Positions 1-8,250 of a DNA stretch of 64,000 nt are shown piece by piece. Within the stretch, counting starts at the first letter, position 1. Each line of letters starts with the position of its first letter. Below the pieces are notes generated by a model. It saw only the letters and a program-made list of their open reading frames with translations. It did no database searches and was not told the origin of the DNA. Source of the DNA: Microbulbifer salipaludis (GTDB lineage Bacteria; Pseudomonadota; Gammaproteobacteria; Pseudomonadales; Cellvibrionaceae); the NCBI RefSeq assembly GCF_017303155.1, contig NZ_JAEKJR010000003.1, positions 62,001 through 126,000 of the forward strand, given 5' to 3'. Position numbers and translations under genes: made by a program.

Positions 1-115
1 ACGCCCAGCGCAGGCGCAGCCAGCGCGGAGCGCATTTTGTGTTAATGTTTGAGCGCCAGCGAGTAACACAAAAGGTGCGTAGCGTTGGCTGTCGCTCTGC
101 CGCTGCTTGTTATGC
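1..115 (-). repeat. attC site 1 (cut by window edge)
   Basis: This is the attC recombination site of the cassette beyond the left edge boundary; its outer left core lies at or before base 1. The inner core GTTATGC is at 109-115 and overlaps the stop codon of the TonB_C-like cassette gene. The interior can fold on itself because TTTTGTGTTA pairs with TAACACAAAA. It is nearly the same as the site at 1166-1285, so both belong to one attC family. Confidence 0.8.
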
Positions 116-436
116 ATTGCGCTGGCACTTATGTTTGGGCTTAAACTCCAGGACTTTGTTGTACGTGTCACCTACAACGTAAGTTCCTTTTTTGAACCGG
201 TACTTGCTTAGCGTCTTGATGGCGGCTCTATTGAATATTTCCGTTTCTGCCTTGACGACCTTTATATTTTTAGCCTCTCCAGCTTCATCAATTTGGAAGG
301 CTAGCTTTACTGATCCCGATAGCTCTCTACAAACCGGAGGCATTGGGTAGATTGGCTCTATCTCCTCAACTGCCTCTTGGGCAACCGAGATCGCTGAAGA
401 AAAGACCAAACTAAGTGTAAGTACGAATTTTCTCAT
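110..436 (-). CDS. Cassette gene: exported TonB C-terminal-like protein, 108 aa
   Basis: The protein has a signal peptide (residues 1 to about 19, ending AISVAQ) followed by one small domain that resembles the TonB C-terminal fold: a 'GSVKLAFQIDEAGEAKNIKV' stretch, then an NRAAIKTLSKYRF helix-strand. Full TonB proteins have an N-terminal membrane anchor and a proline-rich spacer, both absent here, so this is a free periplasmic domain of unknown role. The ATG at 436 has no clear Shine-Dalgarno sequence. Instead a three-codon reading frame (ATG CAT CAG TAA) starts in the attC core and its stop overlaps the gene start as TAATG, which could allow coupled translation. It lies between attC sites at 1-115 and 444-541. 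Confidence 0.7.
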   Translation of the reverse strand: MRKFVLTLSLVFSSAISVAQEAVEEIEPIYPMPPVCRELSGSVKLAFQIDEAGEAKNIKVVKAETEIFNRAAIKTLSKYRFKKGTYVVGDTYNKVLEFKPKHKCQRNA

Positions 437-443
437 TACTGAT

Positions 444-541
444 GCATAACGCCGCTAGCAGGGGCAGCCGGAGCGCAGCGTAGGCTGTCCAGCCCGGGGC
501 CCCGCAGGGGCCTTGGGCGATCTTGCCTAGCCTGGTTATTG
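444..541 (-). repeat. attC site 2
   Basis: The 98-bp site runs from GCATAAC (444-450) to GTTATTG (535-541). The inner CCAGCC/GGCTGT and GGGGCC/GGCCCC stretches can pair. It belongs to the short attC family also seen at 825-906 and 2638-2719, and it closes the cassette that holds the broken frame at 601-824. Confidence 0.75.
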
Positions 542-600
542 CGGCCGCACTCTGAACCAGCTACTAGCACTATGCCAGCCACGACTTGGCTGGCCACTGC

Positions 601-824
601 CTAAAATTTACGAGGAAAGAATAACGCACATTCCCCAATTATTTTCCATCTTACTGGCACTCCGAAAGATAACTCCGGACTGCCCTCTTCTACCAAAACA
701 GACCGAACACTCTAGGAACGGATCTGATTGAATAGCAACCGGCCAAAACGGCTCGATATTGGAAGCTATTTAGTGGCACTAAAATTTCAGCAACCACGAA
801 AAACAAAAAAATACCGACCGGCAC
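601..824 (-). pseudogene. Broken reading frame in an otherwise gene-free cassette
   Basis: The cassette between attC sites 444-541 and 825-906 has no intact gene of normal length. A GTG at 824 opens a 44-codon frame with a hydrophobic start (GIFLFFVVAEILV) that stops at 690-692. Both other frames then carry protein-like stretches: NIEPFWPVAIQSDPFLEC in one, and VEEGSPELSFGVPVRWK in the next, ending at a TAG at 601-603. This pattern fits one original gene split by two frameshifts. It could also be chance, or a 44-aa peptide gene. I do not recognise the family. Confidence 0.35.
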
Positions 825-906
825 CAATAACGCCGCCAGCACAGGCCGGAGCACGCAGTGCGGAGGTCCAGCCCCGAAGGGGCGATTGTGCCTGGCCTTG
901 TTAAGT
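825..906 (-). repeat. attC site 3
   Basis: An 82-bp site from the CAATAAC-type core to GTTAAGT at 900-906. It is identical, apart from the outermost bases, to the site at 2638-2719, because it is part of the duplicated cassette. Confidence 0.8.
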
Positions 907-1175
907 GCTGAGCTACTTGCACGCTAGACACTCCACATTATTAATTGTTGAATATTCCGCAAACCAGTAATGCGGGTCATTTATTTTCCGGTACTCCAAA
1001 GCCTCGGATTTATAGGGCTTGTGAAAGCGACGTTTCAGGATTACTAAATTTTTGCACTTTGGAGGCCATCCAGAAGCTTCAGCTACTTCGTTACCACGAG
1101 CTAGCTCTACATTTAGAATTTCATTCAGCTCACTCGACTCGAACAATTCTTGATTCTCCTTGGGCACTTAACGCC
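827..1175 (-). repeat. Duplicated integron cassette, copy 1
   Basis: This 349-bp stretch is identical, base for base as I read it, to 2640-2988 (offset 1813). It contains one whole cassette: the gene at 913-1146 and its attC. Identity stops within a few bases of the core sites at both ends, which is what copying of one excised cassette would give. Confidence 0.9.
913..1146 (-). CDS. Cassette gene, unknown small protein (copy 1)
   Basis: The longest frame starts with GTG at 1167, but that GTG lies inside the recombination core. A strong AAGGAG sequence follows it, nine bases before a TTG at 1146, so I choose TTG as the start, giving 77 aa. The protein is soluble with an acidic N-terminal half (FESSELNEILNVELARG), a GWPPKC segment and a C-terminal CLACK. 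No family is recognised. The same protein is encoded at 2726-2959. A cassette that brings its own Shine-Dalgarno sequence is typical of integron arrays, which usually lack internal promoters. Confidence 0.6.
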   Translation of the reverse strand: MFESSELNEILNVELARGNEVAEASGWPPKCKNLVILKRRFHKPYKSEALEYRKINDPHYWFAEYSTINNVECLACK

Positions 1176-1285
1176 CAGCGCAGGAGCAGCCAGCGCGGAG
1201 CACATTTTGTGTTAATGTTTGAGCGCCAGCGAGTAACACAAAATGTGCGTAGCGTTGGCTGTCGCTCTGCCGCTGCTTGTTAAGT
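1166..1285 (-). repeat. attC site 4
   Basis: A 120-bp site from ACTTAAC (1166-1172) to GTTAAGT (1279-1285). Long pairing arms ACATTTTGTGTTA and TAACACAAAATGT flank a short loop. It is close to the site at 1-115. Confidence 0.85.
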
Positions 1286-1801
1286 GCAGTCACACTCGAA
1301 TACCTCGTAGTCGAATACCGAATTTTCCTCTACCCATTGAAACCAGTGCATGTCGAAGGAAAGAAAAACTCCTTTCAATTCACATGGTAAGTTTTCTGCC
1401 TTAAATTTAGCTTCTTCTTTTAGCTCTTTCTTTAGGCTTCTACGATTAGATAGGCTTAACGATCGAAAATTTCTTGGAAGCTTGTTATCACAAAGTGTGC
1501 GAAAGATATATTTTTCTACTGCCTTAAGCTCTCTGTTTATTGCCAGTATTTTGAGATTAACATTTCCTGGAATTAACCCCCTTTCGTAAGCCCAAAACTG
1601 ATCCTCTAGCTTAAAACCAGAACCAAGCACTACGAGTTTCCCGTGCCTTTTATCTATGATTACTCCACTTGATCCGATGTAGCCAATAGGAAAGAAATAA
1701 TAGGAGTCTTTCTCAATCCTAGAGCCATTGTTCCAGGTCAAACCTTCAACTTGGCAATACTTTCTTGCTATTACTTCTGCCTCTTCAAGAGATAGTGACA
1801 T
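1280..1801 (-). CDS. Cassette gene: Imm35/YrhB-like immunity-type protein, 173 aa
   Basis: The N-terminal 80 or so residues resemble the Imm35 (YrhB-like) domain: a SLEEAEVIARKY helix, then a GVIIDKRHGKLVVLGSG hairpin and a LEDQFWAYERG end. Imm35 proteins are known mainly as immunity partners of polymorphic toxins. The remaining C-terminal part is charged and unassigned. The longest frame begins at a GTG at 1810 in the recombination core; the ATG at 1801 gives a protein starting MSLSLEEAEV and is preferred. The stop codon overlaps the core of the attC at 1166-1285. No toxin gene is visible beside it. The family assignment rests on pattern memory only. Confidence 0.6.
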   Translation of the reverse strand: MSLSLEEAEVIARKYCQVEGLTWNNGSRIEKDSYYFFPIGYIGSSGVIIDKRHGKLVVLGSGFKLEDQFWAYERGLIPGNVNLKILAINRELKAVEKYIFRTLCDNKLPRNFRSLSLSNRRSLKKELKEEAKFKAENLPCELKGVFLSFDMHWFQWVEENSVFDYEVFECDCT

Positions 1802-1808
1802 AACTTGC

Positions 1809-1925
1809 ACTTAACGCCTTGCTCACCTGCACATACTGCGGAGAGCGTTTTTGTGTATTATGGAGCGCAGCGACACACAAAAACGAGCGTAGCAGTATGT
1901 GTCAGCGTGCAGCAACTTGTTATAA
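1809..1925 (-). repeat. attC site 5
   Basis: A 117-bp site from ACTTAAC (1809-1815) to GTTATAA (1919-1925). Arms such as CGTTTTTGTGT and ACACAAAAACG, and CACATACTGC with GCAGTATGTG, form a long imperfect hairpin. Confidence 0.85.
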
Positions 1926-1930
1926 GGCAT

Positions 1931-2209
1931 TTACTCTGCGCCTTTGATTAAGCCGGAATGGTACTCAGAGATTTGGATTACCTTTTTCGATAACTCTGAA
2001 TCCCAATCAAGACTGTCAGCAGCAAACCGCATTAATGACTTGATGCTGTTACTAACTTCGCTGGCACTATTGGACTTATGGCAGTTTTCAGAAAGCTTAG
2101 ATATATGGTTGCTTAAATACCATTCCAGCGATCCATGCTCCGGGCTCCTTGACTTGATTTCACCAAGCACCTGGTCAATTAGCGCAACAAATTCCTTGTA
2201 CGATGCCAT
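1931..2209 (-). CDS. Cassette gene, unknown helical protein, 92 aa
   Basis: A small, soluble, mostly helical protein (MASYKEFVALIDQVLGEIKS at the start; LSKKVIQISEYHSGLIKG near the end). It has no signal peptide, membrane segment or metal-binding motif. A weak AAAGAG precedes the ATG. I do not recognise the family. It fills the cassette between the attC sites at 1809-1925 and 2222-2366. Confidence 0.6.
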   Translation of the reverse strand: MASYKEFVALIDQVLGEIKSRSPEHGSLEWYLSNHISKLSENCHKSNSASEVSNSIKSLMRFAADSLDWDSELSKKVIQISEYHSGLIKGAE

Positions 2210-2221
2210 GCTCTTTATGCC

Positions 2222-2366
2222 TTATAACGCCCACAGCAGGGGCGGCTTACCTTATGCACGTTTTGCGCGAAAATGGGAGCGAAGCGACCCGCGCAAAACG
2301 AGCATAAGGTAAGCCGTCCCGCGGAGGCCCGAAGGGCCGGAGCTTTACTGCCTGTGATTGTTATGT
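2222..2366 (-). repeat. attC site 6 (long type)
   Basis: A 145-bp site from TTATAAC (2222-2228) to GTTATGT (2360-2366). The arms CGGCTTACCTTATGC and GCATAAGGTAAGCCG, plus CGTTTTGCGCG with CGCGCAAAACG, give an almost perfect long stem. It closely resembles the sites at 2979-3122 and 3465-3609. Confidence 0.85.
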
Positions 2367-2385
2367 AATGTTGCACAATGTTGGC

Positions 2386-2625
2386 TTACTCGACTTCATA
2401 GTTAAACTTCTTTGGCTTTGCCCAATTAGCGAATTCTTCTAGGAACCGAGCCTCTTCAAATTCAGACATTTTCAATTTCTCTTTGCCGGGCCAGCACCCG
2501 CTGCCGCGGTATACGACGAAATTGATCTCGCCAATAAGCATTTCCCACTCCATATGACCGGTCCGACCGTCGATTTTTCCCGAGATCACACCGCCACGAC
2601 CTCCTTGGAAGGAAAACTCAACCAT
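2386..2625 (-). CDS. Cassette gene, unknown small protein, 79 aa
   Basis: The longest frame starts at 2667, inside the neighbouring attC, so that start is unlikely. An AGGAA lies six bases before the ATG at 2625, giving a 79-aa protein that begins MVEFSFQGGRGG. The sequence reads like a compact beta-rich domain with a charged C-terminal helix (EFEEARFLEEFANWAK) and one Trp-Pro-Gly turn. No family is recognised and no export signal is seen. Confidence 0.55.
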   Translation of the reverse strand: MVEFSFQGGRGGVISGKIDGRTGHMEWEMLIGEINFVVYRGSGCWPGKEKLKMSEFEEARFLEEFANWAKPKKFNYEVE

Positions 2626-2637
2626 GATGGTTCCTAT

Positions 2638-2719
2638 ACATAACGCCGCCAGCACAGGCCGGAGCACGCAGTGCGGAGGTCCAGCCCCGAAGGGGCGATT
2701 GTGCCTGGCCTTGTTAAGT
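2638..2719 (-). repeat. attC site 7
   Basis: An 82-bp site from ACATAAC (2638-2644) to GTTAAGT (2713-2719). It is the second copy of the attC at 825-906 and is part of the duplicated cassette. Confidence 0.8.
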
Positions 2720-2988
2720 GCTGAGCTACTTGCACGCTAGACACTCCACATTATTAATTGTTGAATATTCCGCAAACCAGTAATGCGGGTCATTTATTTT
2801 CCGGTACTCCAAAGCCTCGGATTTATAGGGCTTGTGAAAGCGACGTTTCAGGATTACTAAATTTTTGCACTTTGGAGGCCATCCAGAAGCTTCAGCTACT
2901 TCGTTACCACGAGCTAGCTCTACATTTAGAATTTCATTCAGCTCACTCGACTCGAACAATTCTTGATTCTCCTTGGGCACTTAACGCC
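2640..2988 (-). repeat. Duplicated integron cassette, copy 2
   Basis: This copy matches 827-1175 with no difference that I can find over 349 bp. Two other cassettes lie between the copies, so this is not a simple tandem repeat; insertion of a second copy of the same cassette explains it best. Confidence 0.9.
2726..2959 (-). CDS. Cassette gene, unknown small protein (copy 2)
   Basis: The encoded protein is identical to that of 913-1146. The same AAGGAG to TTG start (here TTG at 2959) applies, although the frame is open back to a GTG at 2980. Having two intact copies could raise dosage or be neutral. Confidence 0.6.
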   Translation of the reverse strand: MFESSELNEILNVELARGNEVAEASGWPPKCKNLVILKRRFHKPYKSEALEYRKINDPHYWFAEYSTINNVECLACK

Positions 2989-3122
2989 GCCAGCAGGGGC
3001 GACTTACCTTGTGCGCTTTTTTGCGCGAAAATGGGAGCTCAGCGACCGCGCAAAAAGCGCACAAGGTAAAACGTCCCGCGAAGGGCCGAAGGCCCGTAGC
3101 ATACTGCCTGGCCTTGTTAATT
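2979..3122 (-). repeat. attC site 8 (long type)
   Basis: A 144-bp site from ACTTAAC (2979-2985) to GTTAATT (3116-3122). Arms GACTTACCTTGTGCGC and GCGCACAAGGTAAA pair, as do TTTTTTGCGCG and CGCGCAAAAAG. Confidence 0.85.
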
Positions 3123-3431
3123 GCCGGCTCCTCGCTCATTAATTAGTTCTCGCTCCGCACGTTTGCGTAAAACAGAATAAACTATCAATGGCGGCCCGAT
3201 TGCCATTGCTGCTGGAATTTTTATGAGCGACTTTAATCGAGTTCCATGTGATGTACATTTTTCCGGATCGGGATTTCCGCCACTTGACCTGAATATTGTT
3301 ATATATCCATGTGGCTCATCAGGAGCAAGGCATTCAAATGTATTTAGATCCTGATTATACAGAAATAGACCAATCACGAGTCCCACGCCAAGGTATACGC
3401 ACACCGAGCTGATCAAAAATTTTCGAAGCAT
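3117..3431 (-). CDS. Cassette gene: small membrane protein with two TM segments, 104 aa
   Basis: The frame opens at 3449, but a GAGGAAAGG just before the ATG at 3431 favours the shorter protein beginning MLRKFLISSV. Two hydrophobic segments, one at about residues 4-25 and one at about 76-93, flank a loop with two cysteines (FECLAPDEPHG and EKCTSHGTR) that may be paired if it is periplasmic. No family is recognised. It sits between the attC sites at 2979-3122 and 3465-3609. Confidence 0.6.
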   Translation of the reverse strand: MLRKFLISSVCVYLGVGLVIGLFLYNQDLNTFECLAPDEPHGYITIFRSSGGNPDPEKCTSHGTRLKSLIKIPAAMAIGPPLIVYSVLRKRAERELINERGAGN

Positions 3432-3464
3432 CCTTTCCTCGCAGCTCATACAAATTTAGTGAGC

Positions 3465-3609
3465 AATTAACGCCCACGGCAGGGGCGGCTTACCTTATGC
3501 GCGATTTACGCGAAAATGGGAGCGAAGCGACCCGCGTAAAACGTGCATAAGGTAAGCCGTCCCGCGGAGGCCCGAAGGGCCGGAGCATCACTGCCCGTGA
3601 TTGTTATGT
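3465..3609 (-). repeat. attC site 9 (long type)
   Basis: A 145-bp site from AATTAAC (3465-3471) to GTTATGT (3603-3609), very similar to the site at 2222-2366, with arms CGGCTTACCTTATGCGCG and CGTGCATAAGGTAAGCCG. Confidence 0.85.
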
Positions 3610-3612
3610 GGG

Positions 3613-4020
3613 TTACCCTTGGTCCGCCGGATGGTTTACACCATCGTACGTTGGAATACCCTCTACTTTTAGCGGGTTTATACCCTCTAGACACGCCACA
3701 TTGAACCCGTATTGAGTTGGATTGGAGCGCCTCTGATGATGCGTATAAACTCCGCAGTTTCCGCAGAAATAGTGTTTCGCTGTGTTGGTGTTGAATTGAT
3801 AGAGCTTTAAATGCTCCTGCCCCTCTAAGACAGTAATACCATCTAGCGAAACTGACGCGGCAATTGCGCCTCTTCTACGGCATAAAGAACAATCACAACG
3901 CCGAAGATCTATAAGACCATCAGGTAGATCCAGTTCAATTTTTACAGAGCCGCAATGACATAAGGCTAAATGTTTTGGCTGAATTTTTACCCCATCTATC
4001 TCTTTCAGATTTACGCTCAT
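3613..4020 (-). CDS. Cassette gene: GFA/CENP-V-fold zinc protein, 135 aa
   Basis: The cysteine pattern is that of the glutathione-dependent formaldehyde-activating (GFA) family: CHC at residues 21-23, CDCSLC at 42-47 and CGNC at 86-89, which together bind two zinc ions in known members. The VKIELDLPDG and LKLYQFNT strands fit the fold. The true substrate of most GFA proteins is unknown, so formaldehyde should not be assumed. AAGGA lies seven bases before the ATG. This is the first cassette of the array (closest to the 4039-4045 core), the position that normally receives the newest insert and the strongest transcription. Confidence 0.85.
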   Translation of the reverse strand: MSVNLKEIDGVKIQPKHLALCHCGSVKIELDLPDGLIDLRRCDCSLCRRRGAIAASVSLDGITVLEGQEHLKLYQFNTNTAKHYFCGNCGVYTHHQRRSNPTQYGFNVACLEGINPLKVEGIPTYDGVNHPADQG

Positions 4021-4038
4021 AGCTCAATCCTTGTGCTC

Positions 4039-4045
4039 ACATAAC
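4039..4045 (-). other. First core site of the array (possible attI remnant)
   Basis: ACATAAC here reads GTTATGT on the cassette strand and starts the first cassette. No attC-like hairpin arms are visible to its right, so it is where attI would be. An integron integrase gene should follow within about 200 bp, but only 387 bp remain before sucD and they hold no such gene. Confidence 0.5.
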
Positions 4046-4432
4046 AGTTTTATTCATACGCCTAAGGCTTCTTATCACCAGGCTGCTGTTCTCTGGCGGC
4101 GCATTCATAACGATTTAAAAAATCTTTAATAATCAATTAGTTGCCAAGCAGAGCTTGATTTGACGATAGAAAAAAGAAGCCTATGGCTCTTGTTCTAGAA
4201 TTCCCAATGGCTCTTTTCGGCCACACCATTTCTTTATAAATCAGTGAGTTAGACTATCTCATTCTGTGCACACGAGCCATAGGCTGCTGAATACGGTACA
4301 GATGGCTCAGGGGCGCTCAAAAAATGCACTCCTGACCGGTTTACATCTAATTCACCAGTGCCAGATTCCCGATCTTCAGACATAAAAAAAGCCGCCCGAG
4401 GGCGGCTTTTTCAACTCAGAAATAAACGCTGA
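4046..4432. other. Gene-free region between cassette array and sucD
   Basis: No gene is visible. The stretch holds a 12-bp perfect inverted repeat, AGCCTATGGCTC at 4178-4189 and its complement at 4274-4285, and the sucD terminator near its right end. The left part is richer in A and T than the TCA genes. Confidence 0.6.
4384..4411 (-). terminator. Rho-independent terminator of the suc operon
   Basis: A GCCGCCC/GGGCGGC stem with a two-base loop is followed on the minus strand by seven T residues, 21 bases after the sucD stop. A-run symmetry means it could also stop plus-strand transcripts. Confidence 0.9.
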
Positions 4433-5305
4433 TTACCAGCCAGTTACTTCCTTCAGTGCGTTACCGATTTCCGCCAGGGAGCGGACGGTTTTCACACCGG
4501 CGTCTTCCAGTGCCGCAAACTTCTCGTCTGCAGTACCTTTACCACCGGAGATGATCGCACCAGCGTGGCCCATGCGCTTTCCAGGAGGAGCGGTTACACC
4601 AGCGATGTAGGAAACTACCGGCTTGGTGACGTTTTCCTTGATGTACGCAGCCGCTTCTTCTTCTGCGGAGCCGCCGATCTCACCGATCATTACGATCGCT
4701 TCGGTCTGCGGGTCGTTCTGGAACATTTCCAGGATGTCGATGAAGTTGGAGCCCGGGATGGGGTCGCCGCCGATGCCCACACAGGTGGACTGGCCGAAGC
4801 CGTGGTCGGTGGTCTGCTTTACAGCTTCGTAAGTCAGGGTACCAGAGCGGGATACGATGCCCACTTTGCCCGGCTTGTGGATGTGGCCCGGCATGATGCC
4901 GATTTTGCACTCACCCGGAGTGATCACGCCCGGGCAGTTCGGGCCAATCAGGCGTACGCCCAGCTCGTCGCACTTCACCTTGGCATCCAGCATGTCCATG
5001 GTAGGAATGCCTTCGGTGATGCACACGATCAGCTTGATGCCGCCGTTGGCTGCTTCCAGGATGGAGTCCTTACAGAAAGGCGCCGGTACGTAGATTACGG
5101 AGGCTTCTGCGCCGGTGGCTTCGACGGCTTCTTTCACGGTATTGAATACCGGCAGGCCCAGGTGAGTCTGGCCGCCTTTGCCCGGGGTTACACCGCCGAC
5201 CATTTTTGTACCGTACTCGATAGCCTGCTCGGAGTGGAAAGTACCCTGGGAGCCAGTGAAGCCCTGACAGATTACTTTGGTGTCTTTATTAATCAGTACT
5301 GACAT
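4433..5305 (-). CDS. sucD: Succinate-CoA ligase, alpha subunit
   Basis: This subunit binds CoA and carries the phosphorylated histidine of the enzyme that makes succinate from succinyl-CoA with synthesis of ATP or GTP. The 290-aa length, the N-terminal [20 protein letters not shown], the [20 protein letters not shown] segment and the GHAGAIISG active-site histidine region are typical. It starts two bases after the sucC stop, so the two are co-translated. It is the last gene of the cluster and ends just before a strong terminator. Confidence 0.97.
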   Translation of the reverse strand: MSVLINKDTKVICQGFTGSQGTFHSEQAIEYGTKMVGGVTPGKGGQTHLGLPVFNTVKEAVEATGAEASVIYVPAPFCKDSILEAANGGIKLIVCITEGIPTMDMLDAKVKCDELGVRLIGPNCPGVITPGECKIGIMPGHIHKPGKVGIVSRSGTLTYEAVKQTTDHGFGQSTCVGIGGDPIPGSNFIDILEMFQNDPQTEAIVMIGEIGGSAEEEAAAYIKENVTKPVVSYIAGVTAPPGKRMGHAGAIISGGKGTADEKFAALEDAGVKTVRSLAEIGNALKEVTGW

Positions 5306-5307
5306 GA

Positions 5308-6474
5308 TTATTTACCCTCCGCAGCTTTAACCACTTGCTCTGCCGCGTCGGTCAGGCTGGTGGCAGCGATAATGTTCAGACCGCTGTCGCTCAGTACTTT
5401 GGCGCCCAGGTCTGCGTTGTTACCTTCGAGGCGAACAACAACCGGAATCGTAACGCCAACTTCTTTCACCGCGCCGATAACGCCTTCAGCAATCATGTCG
5501 CAACGGACGATACCGCCGAAGATGTTGATCAGTACTGCCTTCACGTTTTCGTCAGACAGGATGATCTTGAACGCTTCAACCACGCGCTCTTTGGTCGCGC
5601 CGCCACCAACGTCCAGGAAGTTGGCCGGCTTGCCGCCGTGCAGGTTGACGATGTCCATGGTACCCATAGCCAGGCCAGCACCGTTTACCATGCAGCCGAT
5701 GTTGCCATCCAGCGCTACGTAGTTGAGGTCCCACTTGGCAGCGTGTGCTTCGCGCTCGTCTTCCTGAGAAGGGTCGTGCATTTCACGCAGGTCCGGGTGA
5801 CGGTACAGGGCATTGCTGTCGATGACGATTTTCGCATCCAGGCAGTGCAGGTTTTTCTCTGGAGTGATTACCAGCGGGTTGATTTCCAGCAGGGCCAGAT
5901 CTTTCTCTTCAAACATTTTCGCCAGACCCATGAAGATCTTGGTGAACTGCTTGATCTGGTCGCCTTCAAGACCCAGTTTGAACGCCAGCTCGCGTGCCTG
6001 GTAAGGCTGAGCGCCTACCAGCGGATCGATGGTGGCTTTCAGGATTTTTTCCGGAGTCTCTTCCGCAACTTTCTCGATCTCAACACCGCCTTCGGTGGAG
6101 GCCATGAATACGATGCGACGGGTGGAACGGTCTACAACCGCGCCCAGGTACAGTTCCTGGTCGATGTCGGTGCAGCTCTCAACCAGAATGCGGGATACCG
6201 GCTGGCCGTTTTCGTCTGTCTGGTAAGTAACCAGGTTGTTACCCAGCCACTTCTTCGCAAATTCTTCAATTTCCGCTTTGGAATCTACCAGCTTAACGCC
6301 GCCTGCTTTACCGCGGCCACCGGCGTGTACCTGGGCCTTAACAACCCACTTGTTGCCACCGATTTCGTCTGCTGCCGCTGCTGCTGCTGCCGGGGTTTCC
6401 GCTGCGATGCCTTTGGAAACCGGCAATCCGTATGCTGCAAACAGTTGTTTGCCCTGATACTCATGCAAGTTCAT
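5308..6474 (-). CDS. sucC: Succinate-CoA ligase, beta subunit
   Basis: The 388-aa protein begins [12 protein letters not shown], the usual SucC start; the open frame continues four codons upstream to a TTG. An ATP-grasp domain ([19 protein letters not shown], about residues 42-60) is followed by the CoA-ligase domain with GLAMGTMD and [10 protein letters not shown], the latter forming the nucleotide-side active site. It pairs with SucD. Confidence 0.97.
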   Translation of the reverse strand: MNLHEYQGKQLFAAYGLPVSKGIAAETPAAAAAAADEIGGNKWVVKAQVHAGGRGKAGGVKLVDSKAEIEEFAKKWLGNNLVTYQTDENGQPVSRILVESCTDIDQELYLGAVVDRSTRRIVFMASTEGGVEIEKVAEETPEKILKATIDPLVGAQPYQARELAFKLGLEGDQIKQFTKIFMGLAKMFEEKDLALLEINPLVITPEKNLHCLDAKIVIDSNALYRHPDLREMHDPSQEDEREAHAAKWDLNYVALDGNIGCMVNGAGLAMGTMDIVNLHGGKPANFLDVGGGATKERVVEAFKIILSDENVKAVLINIFGGIVRCDMIAEGVIGAVKEVGVTIPVVVRLEGNNADLGAKVLSDSGLNIIAATSLTDAAEQVVKAAEGK

Positions 6475-6585
6475 AGTCAATACCAATTCACATTTGAAAT
6501 GTGTTTACCAATTGCAGATTGCTCTGCACCTTAAAACAAACCCCTGAAACTGACTTGTTACAAGTCCAGGACTTTGAAATGAATC

Positions 6586-6627
6586 GGCGGGCCAGATGGC
6601 CCGCCACTAACGGAGACTTGCGTCTCC
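6586..6627 (-). other. Two hairpins in the lpd-sucC gap
   Basis: GGCGGGCC with GGCCCGCC (6586-6605) and GGAGAC with GTCTCC (6612-6627) lie directly after the lpd stop. Neither is followed by a T-run on the minus strand, so they look more like mRNA-stabilising or processing elements than full terminators. Confidence 0.45.
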
Positions 6628-6630
6628 GCC

Positions 6631-8097
<1,467 letters not shown>

Positions 8098-8250
8098 TCA
8101 ACGAATGCGGTGTTTCCGCATGGCCGGGAGTCTGCCCGGCTCTCCTGAGGCGGTCTTGCTGCCGCTGATGCCTGAATCTATTTACAGGCTCATATGCGTC
8201 GGGCGGCTACCGATAAACCCGGTAAACCGCCCTTTCTCCAAAACTTGAGC

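Noticed and set aside
1..4045. A CRISPR array, because of the regularly spaced repeats
   Set aside because: Repeats have different lengths, fold into long hairpins, end in GTTRRRY-type cores and separate whole genes, which fits attC sites and not CRISPR spacers.
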